Of a stretch of 64,000 bases of DNA, positions 15,451 to 24,111 are shown piece after piece (the first letter of the stretch is position 1; each line of letters begins with the position of its first letter). A program made the translations under genes and the position numbers. The notes below the pieces were generated by a model. That model saw only the letters and a list, made by a program, of their open reading frames with translations. It had not been told where the DNA came from and did not search any database. Source of the DNA: RGIG4034 sp045576455 (GTDB lineage Bacteria > Bacillota > Clostridia > Lachnospirales > Lachnospiraceae); NCBI GenBank assembly GCA_045576455.1, contig JAZNGM010000001.1, positions 372,001 through 436,000 of the forward strand, read 5' to 3'.

Positions 15451-18096
15451 ATGAGTAAAGAATTAGCGAAAACATACGACCCTCATGGACTTGAGGACAG
15501 AATTTATGCAAAATGGATTGAGAAAAAATATTTTCATGCGGAAGTAGACAGAAGTAAGAAACCGTTTACTATTGTAATTCCGCCTCCAAATATAACAGGA
15601 CAGCTCCATATGGGACATGTCCTTGATAATACTATGCAGGATATTTTAATCCGTTTTAAAAGGATGCAGGGATATAATGCACTTTGGCAGCCGGGAACAG
15701 ACCATGCAAGTATTGCGACGGAAGTTAAAATTATCGAGACTTTGAAAAAGCAGGGAATTGATAAGCAGGATTTAGGACGTGAAGGCTTTTTGAAGCGTGC
15801 ATGGGAATGGAAAGAAGAATACGGCGGAAGAATTATTGAACAGCTTAAAAAGTTAGGTTCATCCTGTGATTGGGAGCGTGAACGCTTTACTATGGATGAG
15901 GGCTGTAATAAAGCAGTTACGGAAGTTTTTGTTAAAATGTATGAAAAGGGATATATATATAAAGGTTCCCGCATTATTAACTGGTGTCCTGTTTGTAATA
16001 CGTCTATTTCCGATGCAGAAGTAGTATATGAGGAACAGGCAGGTCATTTCTGGCATATTAAATATCCTATTATCGGAACCGACGAGTATCTTGAATTTGC
16101 AACAACCCGTCCTGAGACAATGCTCGGAGATACTGCAGTTGCCGTAAACCCTGACGATGAAAGATATCAGCATCTTATCGGTAAAAAGGTATTACTGCCT
16201 ATTGTGAACAGAGAGATACCTATTGTTGCGGATTCTTATGTTGATATGGAATTCGGTACAGGTGTTGTTAAGATTACTCCTGCACATGACCCTAATGACT
16301 TTGAAGTAGGTAAGCGTCACAATCTTCCTGAAATAAATGTGATGAATGACGATGCTACCATTAATGCAAACGGCGGTAAGTTTGAAGGACTTGACCGTTA
16401 TGAAGCACGTAAGCTGATTGTAAAAGAATTGGATGAAATGGGACTTTTGGTTCGTATAGAGGATTACAGCCATAATGTAGGAACCCATGACCGTTGTAAG
16501 ACAACCGTTGAACCGCTTATCAAACAGCAGTGGTTTGTTAAGATGGATGAACTTATTAAGCCGGCAGTGGAAGCAGTTAAAACCGGTGAGATTAAGCTTA
16601 TTCCGGAAAGAATGGAAAAGACATATTATAACTGGACCGATAATATCCGTGACTGGTGTGTATCCCGTCAGCTTTGGTGGGGCCACAGAATTCCTGCATA
16701 TTATTGTGATAAATGTGGTGAAATAGTGGTAGCAAAAGAAGCACCTACGGTTTGCCCTAAGTGTGGTGAAGCGCATTTTACACAGGATTCGGATACATTG
16801 GATACATGGTTTTCATCAGCGTTATGGCCATTCTCAACTTTGGGCTGGCCGGAAAAAACAGAGGATCTTGAGTATTTCTATCCGACGGATGTTCTCGTAA
16901 CGGGTTATGATATTATTTTCTTCTGGGTTATCCGTATGATTTTCTCAGGATTTGAGCATATGAATGAAAAACCGTTCAAAACAGTTTTATTCCATGGTCT
17001 TGTAAGAGATGACCAGGGACGTAAGATGTCAAAATCACTCGGTAACGGTATTGACCCGCTTGAGATTATTGATAAATATGGTGCGGACGCACTTAGACTT
17101 ACCTTGATTACCGGTAATGCACCGGGTAATGATATGCGTTTCTATATGGAACGTGTTGAGGCAAACAGAAACTTTGCCAATAAAATTTGGAATGCATCCC
17201 GTTTCATTATGATGAACATGGAAGGTAAGACAATTACAACGCCAAAGAAAGAGGAATTGCTTCCGGTAGATCGTTTCATTATATCTAAGTTTAATAATTT
17301 GGCAAAAGAAGTAACCGATAATATGGAAAGCTTTGAACTTGGTATAGCTGTTCAGAAGATTTATGACTTTATTTGGGATGAATTCTGTGATTGGTATATT
17401 GAAATGGTAAAACCAAGGCTTTATGCTACGGATGACCAAACAAGTCAAAATGCGGCTTTATATACCTTAAAGACTGTACTAATCGATGCTTTGAAGCTTC
17501 TTCATCCATATATGCCGTTTATTACGGAGGAAATTTTCTGTACACTTCAGTCTGAGGAAGAATCTATTATGATTTCGAAATGGCCGGAGTATACAGAAGA
17601 CCGCAATTTTGCAAAAGAGGAAAAGGAAACGGAAATCCTTAAAGAAGCAATCCGCGGAATCCGTAACATCCGTACACAGATGAACGTTGCACCAAGCAAA
17701 AAAGCAATGGTGTATGTTGTTTCTGAACAGGATGAAATGAGAGCTATATTTGAAGAAGGCAAGTTGTTCTTTGCTTCCCTTGCATACGCGTCACAGGTTC
17801 AGATACAGAATGACAAAACCGGAATTGCAGATGATGCGGTTTCAGTAGTGATTCCGAATGCAACATTATATATTCCGTTTAATGAACTGGTGGATATTGC
17901 ACAGGAAATTGAACGTCTGAAAAAAGAAGAAGCAAGATTAACCGGGGAACTAAACAGAGTAAATGGTATGCTCAATAACGAGAAATTCGTTTCCAAGGCT
18001 CCGGCTGCAAAAATTGAAGAAGAAAAAGAAAAATTAGAAAAGTATACACAAATGATGAAACAGGTACAGGAACGTTTGGCACAGTTAACCATATAA
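15451..18096 (+). CDS. valS: Valyl-tRNA synthetase
   Basis: An 881-residue class I aminoacyl-tRNA synthetase. The ATP-binding HIGH motif appears as HMGH in PPPNITGQLHMGHVLDN (about residues 45-60), and KMSKS in GRKMSKSLGNGIDPLEII (about 521-538). The editing domain lies between them (TTRPETMLGDTAVAV). A long C-terminal coiled coil (EIERLKKEEARLTGELNRV) is the valine-enzyme tail that contacts the tRNA. It charges tRNA-Val with valine and clears misactivated threonine. Length is normal for the family. Confidence 0.98.
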   Translation: MSKELAKTYDPHGLEDRIYAKWIEKKYFHAEVDRSKKPFTIVIPPPNITGQLHMGHVLDNTMQDILIRFKRMQGYNALWQPGTDHASIATEVKIIETLKKQGIDKQDLGREGFLKRAWEWKEEYGGRIIEQLKKLGSSCDWERERFTMDEGCNKAVTEVFVKMYEKGYIYKGSRIINWCPVCNTSISDAEVVYEEQAGHFWHIKYPIIGTDEYLEFATTRPETMLGDTAVAVNPDDERYQHLIGKKVLLPIVNREIPIVADSYVDMEFGTGVVKITPAHDPNDFEVGKRHNLPEINVMNDDATINANGGKFEGLDRYEARKLIVKELDEMGLLVRIEDYSHNVGTHDRCKTTVEPLIKQQWFVKMDELIKPAVEAVKTGEIKLIPERMEKTYYNWTDNIRDWCVSRQLWWGHRIPAYYCDKCGEIVVAKEAPTVCPKCGEAHFTQDSDTLDTWFSSALWPFSTLGWPEKTEDLEYFYPTDVLVTGYDIIFFWVIRMIFSGFEHMNEKPFKTVLFHGLVRDDQGRKMSKSLGNGIDPLEIIDKYGADALRLTLITGNAPGNDMRFYMERVEANRNFANKIWNASRFIMMNMEGKTITTPKKEELLPVDRFIISKFNNLAKEVTDNMESFELGIAVQKIYDFIWDEFCDWYIEMVKPRLYATDDQTSQNAALYTLKTVLIDALKLLHPYMPFITEEIFCTLQSEEESIMISKWPEYTEDRNFAKEEKETEILKEAIRGIRNIRTQMNVAPSKKAMVYVVSEQDEMRAIFEEGKLFFASLAYASQVQIQNDKTGIADDAVSVVIPNATLYIPFNELVDIAQEIERLKKEEARLTGELNRVNGMLNNEKFVSKAPAAKIEEEKEKLEKYTQMMKQVQERLAQLTI

Positions 18097-18124
18097 GCGT
18101 AATCCCTAAGGAGGGTGCAAATTT

Positions 18125-19552
18125 ATGGATAGTACAACAAATACGGTAAATGCAGATAACCAGCAGCAATATGATGAGAGTACCACTTATGTACGCATTT
18201 CGGAAGATAAGATGCAGGCGTGGATTCATTTGGTGCCGGAGGAGAATATCGAATATAAGCGGGACGATCTTAAGGATGTTTTGCGTGCTTTTGGCGTGAC
18301 GTCCGGTTTTCATGATTCTAATCTTGCGGCCATAGTAAAGAAAAAAATATTTTTCCGTGAAGTGTTGGCAGCAGTAGGAACACCGGCTAAAATGGGCCGT
18401 GACGGATATTATGAGTTCTTTGTCAGTACGGAAAATTATTTAAAGAATCCAAAGATTAATCCGGATGGTTCTGTAGACTATCGAAGCATGAATTTGCTTG
18501 AAAATGTATCAAAAGACCAGCTGATTGCACAATACCATCCTGTTATATTGGGTGTGGAAGGTATTGATGTGTGCGGTAAAGCAATTCCGGCAGAAGCAGT
18601 AAGGGAACTTCCGCAGCTTAAAGGACGTGGTATATCTCCAAGGGATCAGGAAAACAAAATATATGCACTTGAAGACGGAAAAATTGCCGTAAAGGACAAT
18701 GAAGTAGAAATCCGTACGGTGCACGAAGTTAACGGTGATGTAGACTATATAACCGGATTTGTGGATTTTAACGGTGACCTTATGATAAATGGTAATGTCG
18801 GAAGAGATGTTACCATCCGTGCAGGTAAGACGGTTACGATTACAGGAACCGTGGAATCGGCACATATTGAAGCCGGTGGTGATGTAATCTTAAAGTGTGG
18901 AATCCAGGGCAATGAAAAGGCTGTGATTATAAGCGGTGGCAGTGTTTATGCAGATTTTATCGAGCAGTCCAGCGTAACCGCCAAGGGAACGGTGCAAGCC
19001 AATTCTATTGTTAACTGTACGGTAGAAGCCGGTGAAAAAGTGATTTTGACCGGTAAAAAAGGTATTTTGCTCGGTGGTCATACCCATGCGTTACGCGGGG
19101 TGGAAGCGGCATGTTTTGGTAACGATGCGGAACTTAGAACCGAGGTAAGTGCCGGAATTGACAGGGCAACTTATTTACGCAGGAGTTCATTTACAAAACA
19201 ACTTGCGGAGATAGATAACCTGTTGGAGGCCGCTACGGAAGAAATCGATGTAATTGAAAAGCAACAGCTTTTGGCGAATGAATCTTCCTTAAATGAAATG
19301 AAACTGAATCAGGTAAAGGAACGAAAGCTGGAGTTAGAGGATAAGAAAGCACAGATAACAAAGGAATACGATGAAGTGTCCGCTTTAATTGAATCGTGCA
19401 GGAATGTAACCATACGTGCAACCGGTAATATTCACAGGGGTGTCAAGCTTTCCATTAACAACGGAGCTCTCCTGATTGAGAGAAGTACGTGTTATATGAG
19501 CTATCAGTGTATCAGTGGTGAAGTGGAAGGTTCAGTAATCGTACATTCATAG
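18125..19552 (+). CDS. FapA family protein (DUF342)
   Basis: A 475-residue cytoplasmic protein. The N-terminal part is mixed, then a beta-helix region (about residues 195-325) with repeats such as GDLMINGNVGRDVTIRAGKTVTI and GGDVILKCGIQG, and a coiled-coil segment (about 350-435: AEIDNLLEAATEEIDVIEKQ, LNQVKERKLELEDKKAQI), finishing with more beta-helix. This is the FapA/DUF342 layout; the family is named for the Vibrio flagellar assembly protein A, but its role in Firmicutes is unclear. AAGGAGGG precedes the ATG, 28 bp after valS, so the two may be cotranscribed. Confidence 0.85.
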   Translation: MDSTTNTVNADNQQQYDESTTYVRISEDKMQAWIHLVPEENIEYKRDDLKDVLRAFGVTSGFHDSNLAAIVKKKIFFREVLAAVGTPAKMGRDGYYEFFVSTENYLKNPKINPDGSVDYRSMNLLENVSKDQLIAQYHPVILGVEGIDVCGKAIPAEAVRELPQLKGRGISPRDQENKIYALEDGKIAVKDNEVEIRTVHEVNGDVDYITGFVDFNGDLMINGNVGRDVTIRAGKTVTITGTVESAHIEAGGDVILKCGIQGNEKAVIISGGSVYADFIEQSSVTAKGTVQANSIVNCTVEAGEKVILTGKKGILLGGHTHALRGVEAACFGNDAELRTEVSAGIDRATYLRRSSFTKQLAEIDNLLEAATEEIDVIEKQQLLANESSLNEMKLNQVKERKLELEDKKAQITKEYDEVSALIESCRNVTIRATGNIHRGVKLSINNGALLIERSTCYMSYQCISGEVEGSVIVHS

Positions 19553-19574
19553 GGATGCGTAAAGGCAGGCAAAC

Positions 19575-20909
19575 ATGAGAGAATTAAACATAACAAATTT
19601 TGGAAGCGCCAGGGATTATATCCTTGGCATTCCTAAGTTTTCAGGGAAAAACAGTATAGAAGTATCGAAAGATTTTTATTCGTATCTGAATAAGCCGGGT
19701 GCGGATCTTAAAATAATACATGTGGCGGGAACCAACGGTAAGGGATCTGTTTGCGCTTATTTAAAATCCATTCTTATAGAGAGTGGATTTTCTGTAGGTT
19801 TTTTTTCTTCGCCGCATCTTGTAACCATATGTGAAAGAATACGGTTGAATGATGAACTTATAGGAGAAGATGCGTTTAATTTATATACCAACATATTGCT
19901 TAAAAAAATAGAGGAATACCGGAAAGAAAAAGCTACAACCTACCATCCTTCTTTTTTTGAATTCTTGTTTTTTATGGCGATGTTATATTATGAAAAAGAA
20001 CGTCCGGATTATGTTATTTTGGAAACCGGTCTTGGCGGAAGGCTGGATGCAACGAATATAATCGATAATAAAGTGTTAACCATCATTACAAAACTTGGAT
20101 TTGATCATATGGAGTATCTTGGGGATACGCTTGAGGATATTGCAAAAGAAAAAGCTGGTATTATGAGAAGTAATGTTCCGGTGGTAACGTTGTCTGAACC
20201 ATCCGCGGCATACGAAGTGATAACAGAATGTGCCAAAAATCTACAGACACCCGTGTTTACTGTCGGAAAAGAGGATATTTCTTTTTCTAAAAATGCATAT
20301 AAAGGCATTGATTTTTCGTTTTATTCTCGTTATTATGGTAATGTCAGTGCGATGTTAAATACCATTGCCACATATCAGACATATAATGCAGCACTTGCTG
20401 TAAAAGGTCTTGAGGCAATGAGGATAGATAAAGTCACTCTTGATGCAGTACAGAGAGGGCTTAATAAAGCCGTTTGGGAAGGCAGGATGGAAGAAATATA
20501 TCCTGAAGTTTTTCTGGACGGAGCGCATAATGAAGATGGTATTAATGCATTTCTTGATACGGTAAGAAATGATGGATTTACGGGAAAACGTGTACTGATG
20601 TTTGCAGTAGTAAGGGACAAGCAGTATGATGATATGATTAAGCTTCTGGCGCAGTCTGAACTGTTTAACGCTATAAGCGTTTCAAAAGCAGGTGGACAGC
20701 GTGAACTTAAAATTGATGAGATACAGGGGTTGTTTGAACAATATACGGACTGCCCGGTTACTTATTATGAGAATGTAAGTCAAGCTTTTAGGGAAACAGT
20801 GTTACATAGGGGACAAGACAGTAGGGTTTATATAGCCGGTTCTCTTTATCTTGTAGGTGAGATTAAAGAGTTGATGTGTAGAATGGAGTTGGATTATGGC
20901 AAGTATTGA
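19575..20909 (+). CDS. folC: Folylpolyglutamate synthase / dihydrofolate synthase
   Basis: A 444-residue Mur-ligase-family enzyme. The P-loop VAGTNGKGSVCAYL (about residues 51-64) binds ATP; FFSSPHLVTICERI and VILETGLGGRLDATN are conserved folate-binding and metal-site motifs, and LDGAHNEDGI is the C-terminal domain signature. It adds glutamate to folates, which keeps them in the cell, and in many bacteria also makes dihydrofolate from dihydropteroate. The 3' end overlaps a small downstream gene by 14 bp. Confidence 0.95.
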   Translation: MRELNITNFGSARDYILGIPKFSGKNSIEVSKDFYSYLNKPGADLKIIHVAGTNGKGSVCAYLKSILIESGFSVGFFSSPHLVTICERIRLNDELIGEDAFNLYTNILLKKIEEYRKEKATTYHPSFFEFLFFMAMLYYEKERPDYVILETGLGGRLDATNIIDNKVLTIITKLGFDHMEYLGDTLEDIAKEKAGIMRSNVPVVTLSEPSAAYEVITECAKNLQTPVFTVGKEDISFSKNAYKGIDFSFYSRYYGNVSAMLNTIATYQTYNAALAVKGLEAMRIDKVTLDAVQRGLNKAVWEGRMEEIYPEVFLDGAHNEDGINAFLDTVRNDGFTGKRVLMFAVVRDKQYDDMIKLLAQSELFNAISVSKAGGQRELKIDEIQGLFEQYTDCPVTYYENVSQAFRETVLHRGQDSRVYIAGSLYLVGEIKELMCRMELDYGKY

Positions 20910-21051
20910 TATTAATTTTGAAGAAGAATTGAAGAAGTTTCATCCGAGTCTTGAAGTGGAAGATGCGGAAGATGCTATTTACAGCCAGGATATTACGGAT
21001 ATGGCTGATATATTAGTGGGCATGATTAAGGAAGCTAAGGAAGAAGAATAG
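20896..21051 (+). CDS. Small acidic protein, 51 residues
   Basis: The frame starts at ATG 20896 inside the end of folC and reads MASIDINFEEELKKFHPS, then acidic helices, ending IKEAKEEE. It is too short for standard calls but has no stop, a balanced composition, and fits the gap so that the next gene starts 10 bp later behind GGGGAG. GGAGTTGG just upstream could serve as a ribosome site. It is strongly acidic and predicted to be helical. I do not know the family. It may be a small partner of the next protein. Confidence 0.55.
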   Translation: MASIDINFEEELKKFHPSLEVEDAEDAIYSQDITDMADILVGMIKEAKEEE

Positions 21052-21060
21052 GGGAGACAT

Positions 21061-22479
21061 ATGAACTGTTATCAATGTGGATGCCTTTTGACAGAGAATG
21101 ATTTCTGTACGAACTGTGGCGCAGATGTTTCCCGTTACAAGAAAATCGTACGGCTTTCTAATAAGTATTACAATTGCGGCTTGGAAAAAGCGCAGGTACG
21201 TGATTTGTCGGGAGCTATTGTTTGTCTCAGGCAGAGTATTAAAATGAATAAAAACAATATAGAAGCAAGAAATCTTCTTGGTCTTGTATATTTTGAAATG
21301 GGAGAAACCGTAACAGCTCTTAAAGAGTGGGTTATCAGTAAGAATATACAGCCGAAAAAGAATGTTGCGGATGACTATATTAATACGGTTCAGGCTAATA
21401 AAGGCCGCTTGGATGATATTAATAAAACGATTAAGCAGTATAATAAGGCTTTGGCTTATTGCCAGCAGGATAGCCTTGATTTGGCAGTAATCCAGCTTAA
21501 AGCAGTATTATCAAAGAATCCGAAATATGTGCAGGCGCATCAGTTACTTGCGCTTGTGTATATGAATATACAAGAATGGGCAAAAGCAAAACGCGAATTA
21601 CAGAAGTGTCTTGCTATTGATACCAATAATACGACAACACTGAGATATCTTAATGCTATTGACGGCATCTTAAATGTGGATGAAGATATTCCGCAGATTA
21701 AGAAGAAAAAAGAAAAGCGTAAAGAAAACACGGAAGAAGAGTTTGAAAGCAATAGTGCTAAAACGAGGGACGTGGTCATTAATCCGATTGATGTCCGGGA
21801 GCCTAACGGTATATCCACTCTTCTTAATATAATCATCGGCGTTGTAATCGGTGTGGCGATTGCATGGTTTCTTATTTTGCCGGCACGTATTAACAATGAA
21901 AAAAATGCAAGCCGGGCAGAAATAGAAGAACATATGGAGTTAGTAACCCAGCGTAATGAAGAAATCGACCGTTTAAGAGAAGAGTGTGAAAGCCTTGAAC
22001 TTAAAGCAGGCGAACTTGAAAATTCATTGAGTAGCTATAGCGGTACACATGAATTGCTGGCGGCTTACGAGAAACTTACGTATGCACAGTATCTCTTTTT
22101 TGCAGAGGAACGGGACGTAATTAAAGTTGCGGAAGCCTTGAGAAGAATTGAGGACAGTGAGTACCAAAACGGAACAGAAAACTTTAAAGCTTCTTATGAT
22201 AAAATGCTGCAGGCCATCTCTCCGGAAGTTTCACAGACTTATTATAAATTAGGTAAGTCAGAGTATGAAGCCAAGGATTATGCAACGGCTATTATGCATT
22301 TGGCATTAGCTTACCAGTATAATGAGAACGATTCTGAGGCGCTCTATTTCCTTGGAAATGCATACCGTTTAAATGAGAATGTGCAGGAAGCTATAGATGC
22401 GTACAATGCGTTGATTACGAAATTCCCGGATTCAAAGAGAGTGTCATCAGCGAAGAAACATCTTAAAAAGTACGAATAG
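21061..22479 (+). CDS. Zinc-ribbon/TPR membrane protein
   Basis: A 472-residue protein. The N-terminus MNCYQCGCLLTENDFCTNCG is a zinc-ribbon of the CxxC-x(n)-CxxC type. TPR-like helices follow (about 30-215). A basic-acidic linker precedes one transmembrane segment (LNIIIGVVIGVAIAWFLILP, about 259-278). Beyond it come a coiled coil (NEEIDRLREECESLELKAGEL) and a second TPR block (about 395-470: YYKLGKSEYEAKDYATAIMH, then ALYFLGNAYRLNENVQEAID). TPRs on both sides of the membrane suggest a scaffold linking inside and outside. The cargo is unknown. Confidence 0.8.
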   Translation: MNCYQCGCLLTENDFCTNCGADVSRYKKIVRLSNKYYNCGLEKAQVRDLSGAIVCLRQSIKMNKNNIEARNLLGLVYFEMGETVTALKEWVISKNIQPKKNVADDYINTVQANKGRLDDINKTIKQYNKALAYCQQDSLDLAVIQLKAVLSKNPKYVQAHQLLALVYMNIQEWAKAKRELQKCLAIDTNNTTTLRYLNAIDGILNVDEDIPQIKKKKEKRKENTEEEFESNSAKTRDVVINPIDVREPNGISTLLNIIIGVVIGVAIAWFLILPARINNEKNASRAEIEEHMELVTQRNEEIDRLREECESLELKAGELENSLSSYSGTHELLAAYEKLTYAQYLFFAEERDVIKVAEALRRIEDSEYQNGTENFKASYDKMLQAISPEVSQTYYKLGKSEYEAKDYATAIMHLALAYQYNENDSEALYFLGNAYRLNENVQEAIDAYNALITKFPDSKRVSSAKKHLKKYE

Positions 22480-22500
22480 AAAAATACAGATTAAGAAACG

Positions 22501-22545
22501 AAAGACATTGCAAAGCAATTATTGCTTTACAGTGTCTTTTTTGTT
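22501..22545 (+). terminator. Rho-independent terminator
   Basis: AAAGACATTGCAAAGCAAT pairs with the complementary arm ending AGTGTCTTT, with two mismatches, followed by TTTTTTG. It ends the zinc-ribbon/TPR transcript before the sigma-F operon. Confidence 0.85.
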
Positions 22546-22577
22546 TTTAAATAATTAATAATTTATGGAGGTTTTGT

Positions 22578-22886
22578 ATGGAACAGAGTTTTGCCATAAT
22601 TGAGGATTATCTTATGGTAAGAATGCCAAAGGAGGTGGATCATCACGAAGCGGCGGCACTTAGTAAAAAAGCGGATGAATATCTGATGAACGATAAGGTT
22701 TTCAATATTGTCTTTGATTTTGAAGATACCAAGCTGATGGACAGTTCCGGAATAGGAATTATAGTGGGAAGATACCGGAAAGTAGAATGTTTCGGAGGCA
22801 AGGTAATAGCAATAAATTGTAACAGGCAGATAAGAAAAATTTTAGATTTATCCGGCTTACATAAGTATATAGAAATAATGAATTAG
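22578..22886 (+). CDS. spoIIAA: Anti-sigma F factor antagonist SpoIIAA
   Basis: A 102-residue STAS-domain protein. KLMDSSGIGIIVGRYRKV holds the serine (in DSSG, residues 55-58) that SpoIIAB phosphorylates and SpoIIE dephosphorylates. In its unphosphorylated state it frees sigma-F in the forespore. It is the first of three genes in the classic order spoIIAA-spoIIAB-sigF, with GGAGG before the ATG. Length and motif are normal, so the switch looks functional. Confidence 0.95.
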   Translation: MEQSFAIIEDYLMVRMPKEVDHHEAAALSKKADEYLMNDKVFNIVFDFEDTKLMDSSGIGIIVGRYRKVECFGGKVIAINCNRQIRKILDLSGLHKYIEIMN

Positions 22887-22895
22887 GAGGGGAAA

Positions 22896-23366
22896 ATGGA
22901 AATTTTAAATAAACAAAGTATTAAAAACAGTGTAGAGATTAAGCTACAGGCATTATCTGTAAATGAAAGTTTTTCAAGAATTGCGGTCAGTGGATTTATG
23001 GCACCGTTAAATCCGACAATGGAAGAAATATCTGATGTAAAGACCGCAGTATCGGAAGCAGTAACGAATTCAATTATTCATGCCTATGGTAATGAAGGAG
23101 GCATCATTACCATGAAACTTTCCATGGAAGGGAATGAGATTTTAATTGAGGTTGCCGATGAAGGAGTCGGTATGGCGGATGTTCAACAGGCAATGGAGCC
23201 GCTTTATACTACCCGGCCGGAATTGGAACGTTCCGGAATGGGATTTTCCTTTATGGAAGCCTTTATGGACGAGCTGGAAGTAATCAGTGAGCCGTATGTC
23301 GGAACAAGGGTACTGATGAAAAAGAGAATAGGTGTTTCAAAAGCCCTGTGGAATGATGAGGAATAA
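22896..23366 (+). CDS. spoIIAB: Anti-sigma F factor SpoIIAB
   Basis: A 156-residue GHKL-type protein kinase. The N-box SEAVTNSIIHAYG, the G1 box VADEGVGM and the G2 segment SGMGFSFMEAFMD are intact. It binds and inhibits sigma-F, and phosphorylates SpoIIAA on serine. AGGAGGGG precedes the ATG, 9 bp after spoIIAA. Confidence 0.95.
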   Translation: MEILNKQSIKNSVEIKLQALSVNESFSRIAVSGFMAPLNPTMEEISDVKTAVSEAVTNSIIHAYGNEGGIITMKLSMEGNEILIEVADEGVGMADVQQAMEPLYTTRPELERSGMGFSFMEAFMDELEVISEPYVGTRVLMKKRIGVSKALWNDEE

Positions 23367-23369
23367 GCT

Positions 23370-24089
23370 ATGGAAGATACCGCACTACTGTTACAAAAGG
23401 CGCAGGGCGGAGATAAAGTAGCAAGAGAGGAACTGATAGAGAAAAATCTGGGACTTGTTCATCATACCGTTAGAAGATTTTTAGGGAGGGGGTATGAAGC
23501 GGAAGACCTGTTTCAGATAGGAAGCATAGGATTGATGAAAGCAATTGATAAGTTTGATTTACAATATGATGTGAAATTTTCAACGTATGCCGTGCCGATG
23601 ATACAAGGTGAGATTAAGCGTTTTTTGCGTGATGACGGTATGGTAAAAGTGTCGAGAACTTTAAAAGAAAATGGGTTTAAAATAAGCATTGCCATGCGTG
23701 AACTGGATCAGATACTTGGCAGGGAACCCTCGCTTATGGAAATTGCTGAACGGACGGGACTTAAAACGGAAGAAATCGTTATGGCGTTGGATGCCAATGC
23801 GGAAGTGGAGTCAATCTATAAGGCTTATTACCAGTCGGATGGGAATGAAATATATCTTATTGACCGTATACCGGAAAAAGAAGATGTGCATGAAGAAGTG
23901 GTAAATAAGCTGTTTATTAACCAACTTATGGATGAACTGGAAGATAAGGAAAGGCAATTAATTGAATTGCGCTATTTTGCGAATAAAACACAGGTAGAAA
24001 CGGCAGGGGAACTTGGACTGACACAAGTACAAGTCAGCAGGCTGGAAAAGAAAATTCTTATTAGGCTGCGACAGACAGTGATGGTCTAA
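23370..24089 (+). CDS. sigF: RNA polymerase sporulation sigma factor SigF
   Basis: A 239-residue sigma-70-family factor. Region 2 is DLFQIGSIGLMKAIDKFD with VKFSTYAVPMIQGEIKRFLR; region 3 contains EIAERTGLKTEEIV; region 4 holds LIELRYFANKTQVETAGELG with the helix-turn-helix TQVQVSRLEKKIL. It directs early forespore transcription. It starts three bases after spoIIAB. The downstream gene is on the other strand, so the operon ends here. Confidence 0.95.
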   Translation: MEDTALLLQKAQGGDKVAREELIEKNLGLVHHTVRRFLGRGYEAEDLFQIGSIGLMKAIDKFDLQYDVKFSTYAVPMIQGEIKRFLRDDGMVKVSRTLKENGFKISIAMRELDQILGREPSLMEIAERTGLKTEEIVMALDANAEVESIYKAYYQSDGNEIYLIDRIPEKEDVHEEVVNKLFINQLMDELEDKERQLIELRYFANKTQVETAGELGLTQVQVSRLEKKILIRLRQTVMV

Positions 24090-24111
24090 GTTCCCCCTGA
24101 TATTCAATGTT